A DNA stretch of 64,000 bases from Luteolibacter rhizosphaerae. Its GTDB lineage: Bacteria; Verrucomicrobiota; Verrucomicrobiia; Verrucomicrobiales; Akkermansiaceae. The notes below the pieces were generated by a model, which saw only the letters and a list, made by a program, of their open reading frames with translations, did not search any database and was not told the DNA's origin. The first letter of the stretch is position 1, and every line of letters starts with the position of its first letter. This document shows, in pieces, positions 1-9,663 of the stretch. The stretch covers positions 186,001 through 250,000 of the forward strand of contig NZ_JAPDDR010000008.1 of assembly GCF_025950095.1 (NCBI RefSeq), in the 5' to 3' direction. The position numbers and the translations under genes were made by a program.

Positions 1-1805
1 ATCGTCACCGGCGTCGTTCCCCGCGCGAAGGGATTCGCCGTGTTCGCCACCGCCCGCACCGCAAACGACGAACCGGGGTCCTTCTCATCGATCACCAGCC
101 CGTAGTTCCACTCGGAGTCCGGGAACAACTCGTAGGAATCAAAACCCTTCTTCTCCCAGCGTACCACGTTTTCGTCCGGTTTCTCGCGCTTCGTCATGCT
201 CTCCTTGCGCTCCTTCACCGGCAGCACATAGACCAGCGGCCCGCGCGTTACCGAGATGGAGCCGTTCACCCCTTCGTGGGTCTTCACCTTCATCGGCAGC
301 TTCAGGATCACTTCATCGCCGTCCCTCCAGGTCCGGGTGATCTTCGCGAAGCTACCCGCCTTCGCTTCCGGTCCGGCCTCGCCGTTTACCGTGATCGCCG
401 CCGCATCGCACCAGCCCGGGATCCGCAGCGAGAGCGGGAAGGCCACATCTCCCTCCGCCTTCAGCTTGATCCTCACCGTCTCCGCGAAGGGATAGTAGGT
501 GTCTGCCGTCAGCGTCACCTTCTTCCCATCCGCCACCGGCGCACTCACCACCGTTGGCGCGATCGCCAGCATCGCCAGACCCTTGTCCGGGGTCGCCGCC
601 CACGAGTTCTGCACCAGCTTCGGCCAGCCCATGTGAAAGTTATAGCAGCAGCAGGGGAAGCCCGAGATGGGGGAGGGGGTCGATCCGTTGCCGTAGTCTT
701 GGTTGAAGCCCTTCGGCCCCAGCTTCGCCGCCACGTTGTTAGGGATCGTGTAGTAGACGTGCTGGTGAATGTCTGGCGACAGCGACCCCGGTAGCGCGTT
801 GTAGGCCATCATCTCCAGGCTGTCTCCCGCCTTCGCATCGCCGAGGCTTCGCATGGCGCAGGCATCGCTCAGCATCCGCTCCACCACCGAGCACAGCTCG
901 ATGCCTTGCGTGGTGGACGCTCCTGCCAGGAACTCGCTCCCGGAGTTGATCCCCACCGCCAGCCCGTGATCGCGCATCAGGTTCGCCACGCCCGCGGAAT
1001 ACGCCTTCTTGTCCGCCTCGCTGTTCGAGCGCAGCGAGTAGACCGCCGGCATCTTCAGCGCCTGCGGCACGTTCACCCCGTGCTTCGGCTGGAAGTCATC
1101 ACCATACTCCAGGAACTTGTTGTTCGTGAAAATGTCCGTCCAAGGGTAGGCCTGCTTCGCCAGCTTGTCGGAGAGCGTCAGCAGCGTGGTCTCGCCCGTC
1201 TGGCGGTAGAGCCAGAACACCGTCTCGATCTCATCGCCGGCACGAGCCTTCCCCCAGTCCCGCAATGGTCGCGAGTCCAGCGTGGAATTCAGGTGCGCAT
1301 AGTACTTGCTCAGGAAGGGGATCACCCGTTCGTCGCCAGTGGCCTCCTGATAGTCGCGCAGCAGGTGGTTCACCACCATCCGCGGCCACCAGTCCGGGTT
1401 GTTCGCCGGGCCATAGAATCCATCCTCGCGCTGGCTCTTCAGAATGCCATCGATCCATTTCTTCGCCTCGGCTTGCAGCTTCTCGTCGCCTAGGCCCCAT
1501 GCCAGAGGGATCAGCCCCTTCAAATAGTAGGGCCCCTTCTCCCAATTCTCCCCGTCGCCTCCGCGCCAAGCATTGTTCGCACCGGCCGCTTCTAGCAGTT
1601 CCGGCGCATGCCCGGTCAATCCATCGCGCTGCAGCTCCAGTTGCTGCTTCAGCCAGCCCTGCGGTTTCACGCTGCCCAGAGGCAGCGCGCTGAAGGCCTC
1701 CGGCTGCAAACCCTCACCCGCCTTCTTGGGCGTGGTATCGGCGAAACAGACGATGCCCAAGAGGGTCAGGGGAACGGAGATCGAGAGCAGGACCGATGTC
1801 TTCAT
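1..1805 (-). CDS. GH127 (DUF1680) beta-L-arabinofuranosidase-like glycoside hydrolase, 3' end outside window
   Basis: Secreted retaining glycosidase of family GH127, which releases terminal L-arabinofuranose from plant-type glycans. The ATG at 1805 opens a frame with no stop down to position 1, so about 601 codons are visible and the C-terminus lies beyond the left edge. Residues 1-22 are a signal peptide (MKTSV start, hydrophobic core, cleavage after CFA). The zinc/catalytic site known from HypBA1 is recognisable: Glu303 and Cys305 (ELC) and three consecutive cysteines, Cys385-387 (CCCYN). Between them is the alpha-helical barrel with many Trp/Tyr. It diverges from purB across about 300 bases. 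No clear Shine-Dalgarno sequence precedes the ATG. Family assignment is confident; the exact substrate is not. Confidence 0.85.
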   Translation of the reverse strand, partial: MKTSVLLSISVPLTLLGIVCFADTTPKKAGEGLQPEAFSALPLGSVKPQGWLKQQLELQRDGLTGHAPELLEAAGANNAWRGGDGENWEKGPYYLKGLIPLAWGLGDEKLQAEAKKWIDGILKSQREDGFYGPANNPDWWPRMVVNHLLRDYQEATGDERVIPFLSKYYAHLNSTLDSRPLRDWGKARAGDEIETVFWLYRQTGETTLLTLSDKLAKQAYPWTDIFTNNKFLEYGDDFQPKHGVNVPQALKMPAVYSLRSNSEADKKAYSAGVANLMRDHGLAVGINSGSEFLAGASTTQGIELCSVVERMLSDACAMRSLGDAKAGDSLEMMAYNALPGSLSPDIHQHVYYTIPNNVAAKLGPKGFNQDYGNGSTPSPISGFPCCCYNFHMGWPKLVQNSWAATPDKGLAMLAIAPTVVSAPVADGKKVTLTADTYYPFAETVRIKLKAEGDVAFPLSLRIPGWCDAAAITVNGEAGPEAKAGSFAKITRTWRDGDEVILKLPMKVKTHEGVNGSISVTRGPLVYVLPVKERKESMTKREKPDENVVRWEKKGFDSYELFPDSEWNYGLVIDEKDPGSSFAVRAVANTANPFARGTTPVT

Positions 1806-2101
1806 GGGTGGGAAAAGGTTACGGGGCGAAGCTGGGTTCCATTCGTCCATCCTTCAAACCTGTTTGTTATGCGGATGCTGTTTTCCGCGGCCAGTTGACT
1901 CCCTCGGTTCGAGTGAACCGTTTCCTAAGGTCAGCTCACTGGCCCGGATCCGTAGCATGCCGCCGATATTCCATCTTCCGACCCCACACAAGCGGCACCG
2001 CAGCCCTCCATTCCCAACTTCCGCGTTTTCCGTGTCTTCCGCGCTTCCCCCTCTCGATTTACCCTTGCGCCCCGCGTCCGGGGAATCGCTTCATCCCCGC
2101 C
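1806..2101. other. Intergenic region between divergent GH127 gene and purB
   Basis: This 296-base spacer must hold the promoters of both neighbours, but no convincing -35/-10 pair was identified. Its right half carries the 9-bp-period repeat annotated separately at 2018-2044. An open frame runs in from 1796 into purB, but its translation before 2102 does not look like protein. Confidence 0.5.
2018..2044. repeat. 9-bp-period intergenic repeat, three units
   Basis: Three in-phase 9-mers, CTTCCGCGT, TTTCCGTGT and CTTCCGCGC, follow one another exactly. The same unit (minus-strand form ACRCGGANN) recurs at 25771-25788 and 16864-16890, always outside genes. Confidence 0.6.
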
Positions 2102-3520
2102 GTGATCCCGAACGTCCTCGCCGAGCGCTACGCCTCTCCCGCCCTCCAAGCCATCTGGTCCGCGGAGGGCCGCATCGTCCTCGAGCGCGAGTTCTGGATC
2201 GCCGTCATGAAGGCCCAGCGCGATCTCGGCTTGGATATCCCGGAGGAAGCCATCGCCGCCTACGAGAAGGCGAAGGACAGTGTGGATCCCGGCTCCATCA
2301 TGGCCCGCGAGCGCGTCACCCGCCACGACGTGAAGGCCCGCATCGAGGAGTTCAACGACCTTTCCGGCCACGAGCACATCCACAAGGGCCTCACCTCCCG
2401 CGATCTCACCGAGAACGTCGAGCAGCTCCAAGTCTACCGCTCCCTCCTCGCCATCCGCGATAAGTCGGTTGCCGTCCTTCACCGCCTCCGCTGCCGCGCC
2501 GAGCAATGGGGGGACGTCGTCATCACCGCCCGCACCCACAATGTCGCCGCCCAGCCGACCACCCTCGGCAAGCGCATCGCCATGTTCGGTGAGGAAATGC
2601 TCTCCGCCTTCCACGCGCTGGAGGACATCATCGCTCGCTACCCCGTCCGCGGCCTGAAGGGCGCCGTAGGCACTCAGATGGACCAGCTCTCGCTCTTCAA
2701 TGGCGATGCCTCGCAAGTCGCGGAGCTGGAGAAGCGCGTCGTCGGCCACCTCGGCATGCCCGCTGTATGGACAAATGTCGGCCAAGTCTACCCGCGCTCG
2801 CTCGATTTCCGCGTCGTCTCCGCCCTCTCCGATCTCGCCAGCGGACCTTCCTCCTTCTGCCGTACCCTCCGCCTCATGGCCGGTCACGAGACCGCCAGCG
2901 AAGGCTTCGCGCCCGGCCAGACCGGCTCCAGCGCCATGCCGCACAAGATGAATTCCCGCTCCTGCGAGCGCGTGAATGGCTTCCACGTCATCCTGAAGGG
3001 CTACCTCGCCATGGCCGCCGGCCTCGCCGGTGACCAGTGGAATGAGGGCGATGTCTCCTGCTCCGTCGTCCGCCGCGTCATGCTGCCGGATGCCTTCTTC
3101 ACCATCGACGGCCTCTTCGAAACCTACCTCACGATCCTCGATCAGATGGACGCCTACCCGGCCGTCATCGCGAAGGAGAACGCCCACTATCTGCCCTTCC
3201 TCATGACCACCACCATCATGATGGAAGCGGTGAAGGCCGGCGTTGGCCGCGAGACCGCTCACAAGGCGATCAAGGAACACGCCGTGGCCACCGTGAACGA
3301 CCTCCGTGCTGGTAAAACGACGGTGAACGACCTCGTCGCCCGCCTCGCGAATGACGAGCGCATCCCGCTCGACCAAGTCGCGCTCACCGCCATCGTCGCG
3401 GAAGGCGAGAGAAACGCGGGCGCTGCCCGTGCCCAGATCGAATCCTTCGAGCGCCAGATCCACGCCATCGAGAAGCGCTATCCCGCCGGTGCCGCGTACG
3501 CCCCGGGCTCGATTCTCTGA
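2102..3520 (+). CDS. purB: Adenylosuccinate lyase
   Basis: Cytosolic purine enzyme of the fumarase/aspartase superfamily. It splits SAICAR to AICAR plus fumarate, and adenylosuccinate to AMP plus fumarate. The protein is 472 residues, normal for the family. The superfamily signature GSSAMPHKM lies at residues 275-283 and supplies the mobile catalytic loop; HIHKGLTSRD near residue 92 is the substrate-binding His/Ser-Arg-Asp region. I chose the GTG at 2102 (VIPNVLAERYA) because typical PurB begins right at this sequence, whereas the longer frame from 1796 adds about 100 residues of non-protein-like sequence. It is monocistronic in appearance: a divergent neighbour upstream and an antiparallel small gene downstream. 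Confidence 0.95.
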   Translation: MIPNVLAERYASPALQAIWSAEGRIVLEREFWIAVMKAQRDLGLDIPEEAIAAYEKAKDSVDPGSIMARERVTRHDVKARIEEFNDLSGHEHIHKGLTSRDLTENVEQLQVYRSLLAIRDKSVAVLHRLRCRAEQWGDVVITARTHNVAAQPTTLGKRIAMFGEEMLSAFHALEDIIARYPVRGLKGAVGTQMDQLSLFNGDASQVAELEKRVVGHLGMPAVWTNVGQVYPRSLDFRVVSALSDLASGPSSFCRTLRLMAGHETASEGFAPGQTGSSAMPHKMNSRSCERVNGFHVILKGYLAMAAGLAGDQWNEGDVSCSVVRRVMLPDAFFTIDGLFETYLTILDQMDAYPAVIAKENAHYLPFLMTTTIMMEAVKAGVGRETAHKAIKEHAVATVNDLRAGKTTVNDLVARLANDERIPLDQVALTAIVAEGERNAGAARAQIESFERQIHAIEKRYPAGAAYAPGSIL

Positions 3521-3598
3521 GCGCTCATCCGCTTATCGAAAGAGCAGCGCGATGCCCTGCACCGCGCTGCTTCTGAAATTCGGATTTCAGCTCTTGGC

Positions 3599-3925
3599 TT
3601 ACCGGTAGAGCACCGCGTTGAAGCTCATCTGTGCCCGTTCGATCTCCGACCCGAACATTGCCGTCCGAACGTCGATGATCTTGGCGTGAATCGAGGGCGC
3701 CATCGCCGTCATCTCCTGCTCAACAGGCGATGACGTCGCAATCACGGAAGCTGTGCAGGACAAGAAGCAGCTCACTGCCATCACCAGCGGCGGCCGGCGG
3801 CGTCTCCGGTTGCAGCGGGCTGGCGGGATCGCCAGACTCGCACGCAGCGCGTCGGGATCGGTGCTTTGGAACGGGACGAAAGGAAGCGCGGGGGCGTCCT
3901 CGAACGATCTCGTCAGAGTCGTCAT
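3599..3925 (-). CDS. Small hypothetical protein with one membrane segment
   Basis: A 108-residue frame begins at the ATG at 3925. It has an acidic/proline-rich N-terminus, a run of five arginines near residue 40, one hydrophobic stretch at about residues 47-66 (LVMAVSCFLSCTASVI) that could span the membrane or act as an internal signal, and a polar C-terminus that ends near the purB stop. I do not recognise a family. It lies convergent to purB with about 80 bases between stops, and no Shine-Dalgarno sequence is visible. It could be a spurious frame, but the Arg-run followed by a hydrophobic segment is a plausible positive-inside membrane topology. Confidence 0.4.
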   Translation of the reverse strand: MTTLTRSFEDAPALPFVPFQSTDPDALRASLAIPPARCNRRRRRPPLVMAVSCFLSCTASVIATSSPVEQEMTAMAPSIHAKIIDVRTAMFGSEIERAQMSFNAVLYR

Positions 3926-4172
3926 GGGGGATTTTGGGGGTAGGGGGTTGCAGCAGGGGAGTGACCCGGGTCCACGGGGGGACGTTTTCCTAGGTCATCG
4001 GGAGTATTCGCAAATCCCGACAGTCAGGCATCACGTGATCGCGTAGGTTGGGGGATTCAGCGGGTATTGCCGATCCCCCGTGATCCGGGGGGGAGAATCC
4101 GCAGAAAAAGCCGCCGAATTCCCCCCGCCTTGCCCGTTGCACTCCGCACCGGGCAGTGGCAGAGTTTCCTCC

Positions 4173-5012
4173 GTGATCCCGATCCGTCCCATGATGGCGG
4201 CCATCTTGGCTGCGTCCTTCCTTGCCGCACCCCTCCACGCTCAGGAGGGAGAAGGGAAGGCCACCATCCCCGCCGACCTGATCGATGATGCCCACGTGCG
4301 CGAGGAGCTTGCAGTCAACGAGTTCACCGCTCCCTCGATCGCCAAGATTTTCGAGTCCCTCGAAGCGCTCGCACCCCTGCCGATTCTCAAGTTCCAGCGT
4401 GATCCCAGCGCGAAGATGCCGCTGAATCGCGCCGATCTCGCTGTTGAGCTAGGCTTCCTTATCGCGGATGGCTTCCTCATCGTCCAAGCGGGTGAGCTCG
4501 GGAAGGTCGAAGCCATGGCCGCCGATCTCACCCGTTACGGCAAGGCCCTTGGCGCGGGTGAGAAGGTCAACCGTCACGCCGCCAGCCTCTTGGAAAGCGC
4601 CCGGAAGCAGGATGTCCCGCAGTTGAAGAAGGAGCTGGCCGCCACTCAGAAGGACGTTGAGCTGGAACTCGTCTCCCTCCGCGATCCCGATCTCGCGCAT
4701 TTGATTTCCCTCGGTGGCTGGGCACGTGCCCTGCAGGTTTCTTCCAGCGCCGTGGCCACGCAATTCAGCCCGGAGCGGGCGAAGCACGTGATGCGCGAGG
4801 ACATCGCGGACTACTACTCCGCCATTCTCAGTGGCCTTGAACCCCGCATCTCCGAGCGCCCGAACTTCGTCGCCATGCAGGAGATTCTCTCGAATCTTCG
4901 CACCGAGATGATCGTGGATGAGAATCCTGCCACGCAGGAGCGCATGAGCTCCATCCACGCGGAAGCGACAAAGCTTGTCGATCTGGCTCTCCAGCGTCAG
5001 CAAGGGCCATGA
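4173..5012 (+). CDS. Exported hypothetical protein
   Basis: A 279-residue protein of unknown function, probably periplasmic. The GTG at 4173 gives a proper signal peptide: a short n-region with Arg (IPIRP), the hydrophobic run MMAAILAASFLAA, and a likely cleavage after LHAQ. Starting at the ATG at 4191 would lose the Arg, and starting at 4080 would add unlikely sequence. The mature part is helical and charged, without cysteines or a recognised motif. Its stop overlaps the start of the next gene (ATGA, 5009-5012), so the two are translationally coupled. Function is unknown; the link to the dehydrogenase gene is only positional. Confidence 0.75.
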   Translation: MIPIRPMMAAILAASFLAAPLHAQEGEGKATIPADLIDDAHVREELAVNEFTAPSIAKIFESLEALAPLPILKFQRDPSAKMPLNRADLAVELGFLIADGFLIVQAGELGKVEAMAADLTRYGKALGAGEKVNRHAASLLESARKQDVPQLKKELAATQKDVELELVSLRDPDLAHLISLGGWARALQVSSSAVATQFSPERAKHVMREDIADYYSAILSGLEPRISERPNFVAMQEILSNLRTEMIVDENPATQERMSSIHAEATKLVDLALQRQQGP

Positions 5013-5872
5013 CCTCATGGAACATCGCGGTGCTCGGCTTGGGCATCATCGGCTCCCGCGCATCCAAGAATCTCCAGCAGGCGCAGGCCGTGGGTGATAG
5101 CGGAATCGCTTCGGTGACGTGTTGGAACCGTACCCCGAAGAGCCAGCCCGGGGAGCTCCCCACCCTCGAGGAAGCCGTGGCCTCCGCCAACTTGGTTCTC
5201 CTTTACCTCAAGGACAGCGTCGCGGTGTGGGAAGTCGCCGCCAAGGTGCTCGCTTGCCCGCTCGAAGGCCGTGTTCTCGTCAATCATTCGACCATCGATC
5301 TCGCCACCACCAAGTGGCTTGCCGGGGAATGTGCCGCGCAGGGCATCGTCTTCCTCGATTGCCCCTTCACCGGTAGCCGGGAAGCCGCCGCCGCCGGTGG
5401 GCTCGTCTACTACGCCGGTGGCCCCGCCGACTGGATCGATAAGGTCGAGCCGGTCCTGCTCAAGAGCGGCAAGTCCGTCCTCCGCTGCGGTGAGGTGGGC
5501 ACCGCCACCATCATGAAGTTGGTCACCAATCTCATCTCCGCTTGCACCGTCCAAGCTTTGGCCGAGGCCCTCGCGACCGCCACCAGTCACGGCATCTCGC
5601 CCGCCGCCCTCACCGAGGCCGTCGACCTGAATGCCTCAGGCTCCGTCCTTGCGGCCATGAAGCTGCCCACCATGGCCACCGGGGATTTTGATACCCACTT
5701 CTCGCTGGCGAACATGCTCAAGGACAGCCGCTACGTCCTCGACCTCGCCGCCGAAGCCGGTCTCGATACGCCGTCCATCCGCACCGTCTCCGCCCGCATG
5801 GCCGAGCTCTGCGACCAAGGTCTCGCCGAGAAAGATTACTCCGCCCTCGCCGCCCCTTACCTCAAGGCCTAA
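5009..5872 (+). CDS. 3-hydroxyisobutyrate dehydrogenase-like NAD(P)-dependent oxidoreductase
   Basis: A 287-residue beta-hydroxyacid dehydrogenase-family enzyme. The N-terminal Rossmann fold has GLGIIG at residues 10-15. The substrate-binding strand appears as DCPFTGS around residues 117-123, in place of the usual DAPVSGG. The catalytic helix has Lys170 followed by Asn174 (GEVGTATIMKLVTNL), as expected for the family. The all-helical C-terminal dimerisation domain is complete. The start is fixed by the ATGA overlap with the exported-protein gene upstream. The actual substrate is unknown: members oxidise short hydroxy acids or reduce imines and glyoxylate, and the altered substrate strand makes a specific name unsafe. 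Confidence 0.85.
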   Translation: MTSWNIAVLGLGIIGSRASKNLQQAQAVGDSGIASVTCWNRTPKSQPGELPTLEEAVASANLVLLYLKDSVAVWEVAAKVLACPLEGRVLVNHSTIDLATTKWLAGECAAQGIVFLDCPFTGSREAAAAGGLVYYAGGPADWIDKVEPVLLKSGKSVLRCGEVGTATIMKLVTNLISACTVQALAEALATATSHGISPAALTEAVDLNASGSVLAAMKLPTMATGDFDTHFSLANMLKDSRYVLDLAAEAGLDTPSIRTVSARMAELCDQGLAEKDYSALAAPYLKA

Positions 5873-5933
5873 CCCAAGCGTCCCCTGGAGCGCGGACTTC
5901 AGTTCGCCCCCACCGGTCCCGCCGTAGCCGCTC

Positions 5934-6746
5934 ATGACCCGCTCTCTTTCCCTCGGTCGCCGCGCCCTCTTCGCCTTCTCCGGCCCGGACGCCGTCCGCT
6001 ACCTGAACGGCCAGCTCACCCAAGACGTCCGCAATCTCGGCGACACCGCGCTTCCCGCTTGCGTCACCGATGCCAAGGGCCGCCTTCAAGCCTACGTTCA
6101 TGTCTTCCGCTGTCCGGACGACACGGTCTGGGTCGAAGCCCCTGCCGAGCTCGAGGAAGAACTGGAAGTCCGCCTCGGCCGCTACCTGATCGCCGACGAT
6201 GCGGAGATGGAGAACATCTCCGCCGACTGGCATCTCCAGCATCTCATCGGCGCCACGGAGCCTGCCTCGGGTCTTGCCCTTCGATCTAACCGCCTCGGCC
6301 AACCGGGCTACGATCTCTGGCTCCCCGCCACCGAGACCTGTGCTCTTCCTCTCCTTCAAGAAAACGAAGCCGAGGCCCTCCGCATCGCCGCCGGAGTTCC
6401 TGCCTGGGGTAGGGAACTCACCCCCGGCATACTCCCGCCTGAAGCCCTGCTAGACCGCAGCGCTATCTCTTATCACAAGGGCTGCTACATCGGCCAAGAG
6501 GTCCTCTCCCGCATCAAGACCGCCGAGAAAGTAAACCGCCGCCTCACCAGCTTCCTTGTCGAGGAAGGCAGCAAACCGGGTATCATCCTCCTCACCCCCG
6601 AAGGCAAGGAAGCCGGCACCCTCACCAGCGTCTCTCCGAGCCCGGACCCCGCCACCCGCCGCTTCCCGGCCCTCGGCTACCTCGAAAAATCCGCCTTCGG
6701 CTCCACCGAGTTCTCCGCCTCCGGCAAACAGGTCACCGCCATCTAA
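5934..6746 (+). CDS. ygfZ: YgfZ/GcvT-family folate-binding protein
   Basis: A 270-residue tetrahydrofolate-binding protein related to the glycine-cleavage T-protein. In E. coli, YgfZ (IscU-linked, COG0354) supports assembly or repair of certain Fe-S enzymes. The diagnostic motif KGCYIGQE is at residues 182-189, followed by a conserved basic residue and the small C-terminal barrel. The N-terminal half contains the LNGQLTQDV segment typical of the family. It starts 61 bases after the dehydrogenase stop on the same strand and may be cotranscribed. Nothing is odd in length or motifs. Confidence 0.9.
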   Translation: MTRSLSLGRRALFAFSGPDAVRYLNGQLTQDVRNLGDTALPACVTDAKGRLQAYVHVFRCPDDTVWVEAPAELEEELEVRLGRYLIADDAEMENISADWHLQHLIGATEPASGLALRSNRLGQPGYDLWLPATETCALPLLQENEAEALRIAAGVPAWGRELTPGILPPEALLDRSAISYHKGCYIGQEVLSRIKTAEKVNRRLTSFLVEEGSKPGIILLTPEGKEAGTLTSVSPSPDPATRRFPALGYLEKSAFGSTEFSASGKQVTAI

Positions 6747-6787
6747 CGGCTTGGGCACCTAGCGGCTGCCACGCCCCCATTCCCGGT

Positions 6788-6831
6788 GGCCACTCGCCTG
6801 TCCGGGCCACTCGCCTGTCCGATGGCCACTC
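6788..6831. repeat. Exact 17-bp tandem duplication plus partial third copy
   Basis: GGCCACTCGCCTGTCCG occurs at 6788-6804 and again directly at 6805-6821. The first eight bases recur at 6824-6831. Confidence 0.75.
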
Positions 6832-6877
6832 CCTCGTCTTCGCCCCTCTCATGTCCCAACGGGACTACACAACAAAG

Positions 6878-6908
6878 CCCGGGGTTGCCGCCCCGCGGCT
6901 ACCCCGGG
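6878..6908. repeat. REP-like GC-rich hairpin
   Basis: The arms CCCGGGGTTGCCGC (6878-6891) and GCGGCTACCCCGGG (6895-6908) pair with one mismatch around a CCC loop. It lies mid-gap with no T-tract on either side, so it is more like an interspersed palindrome (REP/MITE-type) than a terminator. Confidence 0.55.
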
Positions 6909-7062
6909 TCTACCCCATCGCCAACCCTTACCTCGAAGAGGTTGCGCACGTGTGCGTGTCCCTCCTTCCCTAACGGCCCGACCAATTCGATCTTCTCCCT
7001 CCCGCGATCCCTTTGCGACCTCCGCGCCTATCTATCCTACCCATCCCCTATCCCCCAAAACG

Positions 7063-7094
7063 AAAAAAGGCCGCGGTCACCCGCGGCCTTCTTA
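7063..7094 (-). terminator. Intrinsic terminator of bamA
   Basis: A perfect 8-bp stem, GGCCGCGG (7069-7076) with CCGCGGCC (7081-7088), and a four-base loop. On the minus strand it is followed by six T residues (complement of 7063-7068). It lies 24 bases past the bamA stop. Confidence 0.85.
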
Positions 7095-7117
7095 AATTCA
7101 TCCAAGGTCTCTCAACC

Positions 7118-9502
7118 TCAGTACTGGTAGTTCAGGTAAAAGTTGAACTGACCACCCTTGTCCGCCACCGGATCCGGGCTGTCGATCGGCAGCGCGTAGT
7201 CCAGCGCGATCGGCACCGGGCTGATCGGCAGCTTCAGGCGCACACCGAAACCGAAGTCGTGGTAGAGGTCGCTCGGGCTCGGATCCCACGAACCATCGTT
7301 CACGAAGCCGAGGTCGTAAAAGACCGCCGCACGGATGTTGTCGATTACCGGCACCGTGTATTCCGCGGAGAGGAAGCCCAGCGATTGGCCACCCACCACT
7401 TCACCCGTCACCGGGTCACGCGGGCCCACGTCGCGGAATTCGAAACCGCGCAGGGTCCGGCCACCACCGAGGAAGAGGCGGTCGAAGATCGGCACCTCGC
7501 CGCTCGTGGCATCCACGAAGGCAAGTTCGCCGTTCAGCGAGAGGATCGAGTCCCAAGGCAGGTTCCAATATTTCTGACCCTGCAGCGAGAGGCCCAGGAT
7601 GTCGACGTCGCCGCCGATTGCCGTGCCGGCCAGCGTCAGGCCGATGTCGATCTTCTCACCGGAGCGGGTTTCGATCACCGCGTCGCGGCTGTCGTAGACG
7701 AAGTTCGCGGCCAGCGCGCTGCGCAGGTAGTCGCCACCTTCGTTCAGGAACAGCGAGGGCGGCTTGCCGGCGGCCACGGCCTTGGCGGACAGCGTGCGCA
7801 CCGAATTATCCAGCTCGATGTCCACCTGCTCCAAGCGGTAGCCGAGGCGGATCGAGGACTTCTCGCTGAGCGGCTTGCGGATGAAGACTTCGGCACCCAC
7901 GTTCTTCTGCTCGTAGAAGTCGGAGTAGTATTGCGAGTTCTTGTAGAACAGCTCGCCACCGAGGGCGAGTTGCTGGTCCATGAACCACGGCTCGACCAGC
8001 GACACGCTGAAGTCGGAGCGCTCGCTACCCAGGCGCAGGTTCGCCGAGAAGCGCTGGCCGCCACCGGTGAAGGCCCAGGGGTTCATGATGTCGAAGTTCG
8101 TCTGCTCCAGGTTCACGAAGCCCACGATGCTATCGATCGAGCTGAAGCCGATACCGGCGCTGATCGATCCCGTGCGCTTCTCTTCGACCAGCACGTTGAT
8201 ATCGCGGTAGCCACCGCGGCCCGGCGCTGCATCCACCTGGATGTTGTCTTCGAAATACTGCAGGTTCTTCAGGCGCGCCTGAGCCGTTTCCAGTTCCACC
8301 GAGTTGAACCAGTCGCCCGGCTTCAGCGGCATTTCACGACGGATGACCTTGTCCTTGGTCTTCGTGTTGCCCTCGATGTTCACGCGGCCCACGCGGTAGC
8401 GGGAACCTTCGGTGATCCGGTAAACGATGTTCACCTTGTTCGGGCCCGCATCGCGGATGTCCGGGGTCACTTCGGCGTCCGCATAGCCGCGGGAGCCGTA
8501 GTAGCTGCGGATCATCTTGATGTCGTCCCGCATCTTCTTGGACGAGTAGCCTTGGCCTCCGACCAAGGTCAGGCCGGGATAGAGTTCCTCGGACTTGAAG
8601 ACGGTCATACGGCCGAAGCCCACACCTTCCACGGTGTATTTCTCGCCTTCGTGGATCGGAATCACCAAGTCGATGCGGCCGTCGCCGACCGGATCGCGGC
8701 GCGGGCCCGGGCTGCTCGCACGCAGGTAGCCACGGGTGCGGTAATAATCGAGCACCGCCTCGACGTCTTGGTCGAGCTGGTCGACTTCGAAGCGGCCGGA
8801 CTTGGTGATCCAGGAGAACCAGCCCTTTTCCTTGACCTTCATCTGCTTCCGCAGGGTCCGGCTGTCGTAAATGCTGTTGCCCTCGAACTTGATGTCGCGG
8901 ATCTCGTTCTTGCCGCCTTCCTCGATGATGAAAATCAGGTCGAAGCCTTGGCCGGATTCGCTCGGCTGGGTGCGATGCGTGATCTGCACGTCCGGGTAGC
9001 CGTAGCCCCGGTAGAAAGTCTCCAGATTCCGGCGGGCGGTCAGGATCGCCTCGTCGGACAGCGCGCCGCCCACCTTCAGCTTGGTTTCTTTCGCCAGCTT
9101 CTCGTCGCTGAAGTTGCGGGCCGAGTTACCGGTAAAGCCCACCGCCACAATCGTGCCGCGGGTCGTCACCTCGTAGATCACCTTCACGCCGTCGCCCACC
9201 GGCTCGGCCAGCACGCGGACGTCGTCCACGAAGCCGGACTCGAACAGCGACTTGATGTCGTTGTCCACTTTCTCGCTGCGATACTCCTGCCCGGACTGGG
9301 TGGAGATATTGCTGCGGAGGCGGGCCTCATCCACGGTTGGGGCGGTGGCATAGCGGATTTCCACCGCCGTAACCTTCTTGCCTTCGATGTCCTGCGCCAT
9401 CGCCGGGGAGCCGACAAAGGCGAGGGAGACTAGCGCCGCCAGGGAAACCCGGCGAGCGACGGAGGCAAGGCCCCGGTTGTTAAGGAGGGGTAAAATATCC
9501 AT
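7118..9502 (-). CDS. bamA: Outer-membrane protein assembly factor BamA (Omp85)
   Basis: A 794-residue core subunit of the BAM machine that folds beta-barrel proteins into the outer membrane. I use the ATG at 9502; the frame can extend to a TTG at 9514, but that adds only MPQH. A signal peptide ends at about residue 37 (SPAMAQ). Five POTRA domains follow (to about residue 420), then a 16-strand bacterial surface-antigen barrel with the VRGF-loop equivalent FLGGGRTLRGFEFRD, and a C-terminal beta-signal ending in NFYLNYQY. A strong terminator lies directly downstream. The gene stands alone and is divergent from tig; skp or lpxD do not follow, as they do in many Proteobacteria. Confidence 0.95.
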   Translation of the reverse strand: MDILPLLNNRGLASVARRVSLAALVSLAFVGSPAMAQDIEGKKVTAVEIRYATAPTVDEARLRSNISTQSGQEYRSEKVDNDIKSLFESGFVDDVRVLAEPVGDGVKVIYEVTTRGTIVAVGFTGNSARNFSDEKLAKETKLKVGGALSDEAILTARRNLETFYRGYGYPDVQITHRTQPSESGQGFDLIFIIEEGGKNEIRDIKFEGNSIYDSRTLRKQMKVKEKGWFSWITKSGRFEVDQLDQDVEAVLDYYRTRGYLRASSPGPRRDPVGDGRIDLVIPIHEGEKYTVEGVGFGRMTVFKSEELYPGLTLVGGQGYSSKKMRDDIKMIRSYYGSRGYADAEVTPDIRDAGPNKVNIVYRITEGSRYRVGRVNIEGNTKTKDKVIRREMPLKPGDWFNSVELETAQARLKNLQYFEDNIQVDAAPGRGGYRDINVLVEEKRTGSISAGIGFSSIDSIVGFVNLEQTNFDIMNPWAFTGGGQRFSANLRLGSERSDFSVSLVEPWFMDQQLALGGELFYKNSQYYSDFYEQKNVGAEVFIRKPLSEKSSIRLGYRLEQVDIELDNSVRTLSAKAVAAGKPPSLFLNEGGDYLRSALAANFVYDSRDAVIETRSGEKIDIGLTLAGTAIGGDVDILGLSLQGQKYWNLPWDSILSLNGELAFVDATSGEVPIFDRLFLGGGRTLRGFEFRDVGPRDPVTGEVVGGQSLGFLSAEYTVPVIDNIRAAVFYDLGFVNDGSWDPSPSDLYHDFGFGVRLKLPISPVPIALDYALPIDSPDPVADKGGQFNFYLNYQY

Positions 9503-9663
9503 GTGTTGCGGCAACGGAGCTGATAGAACCGTTTTGGGGCCGGGGGCGTCAAGGGGATTGGGTGATTTCAGAGGGCGGGGGATACGTCATCTTCCGGCTC
9601 CCGATCCCCACCCCCGCAGGATTCGGGGGGTGAAATCAGGCCCCTAACCGCCTCTACTTCGCT

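Larger units (their letters stand above)
6747..7117. other. Convergent intergenic region with repeats
   Basis: This 371-base gap between ygfZ and bamA stops contains a 17-bp tandem duplication (6788-6821), a long GC-rich hairpin (6878-6908) and the bamA terminator (7063-7094). No credible gene is present. Confidence 0.7.

Noticed and set aside
1931-3463. 510-codon minus-strand frame opposite purB
   Set aside because: Shadow of purB; repetitive Gly/Asp/Val composition typical of complements of G+C-rich genes.
7013-9433. 806-codon open frame on the plus strand opposite bamA
   Set aside because: It is antisense to a certain gene; its translation is rich in Arg/His/Val/Asp with no domain, as expected from a G+C-rich complement with G/C at third positions.
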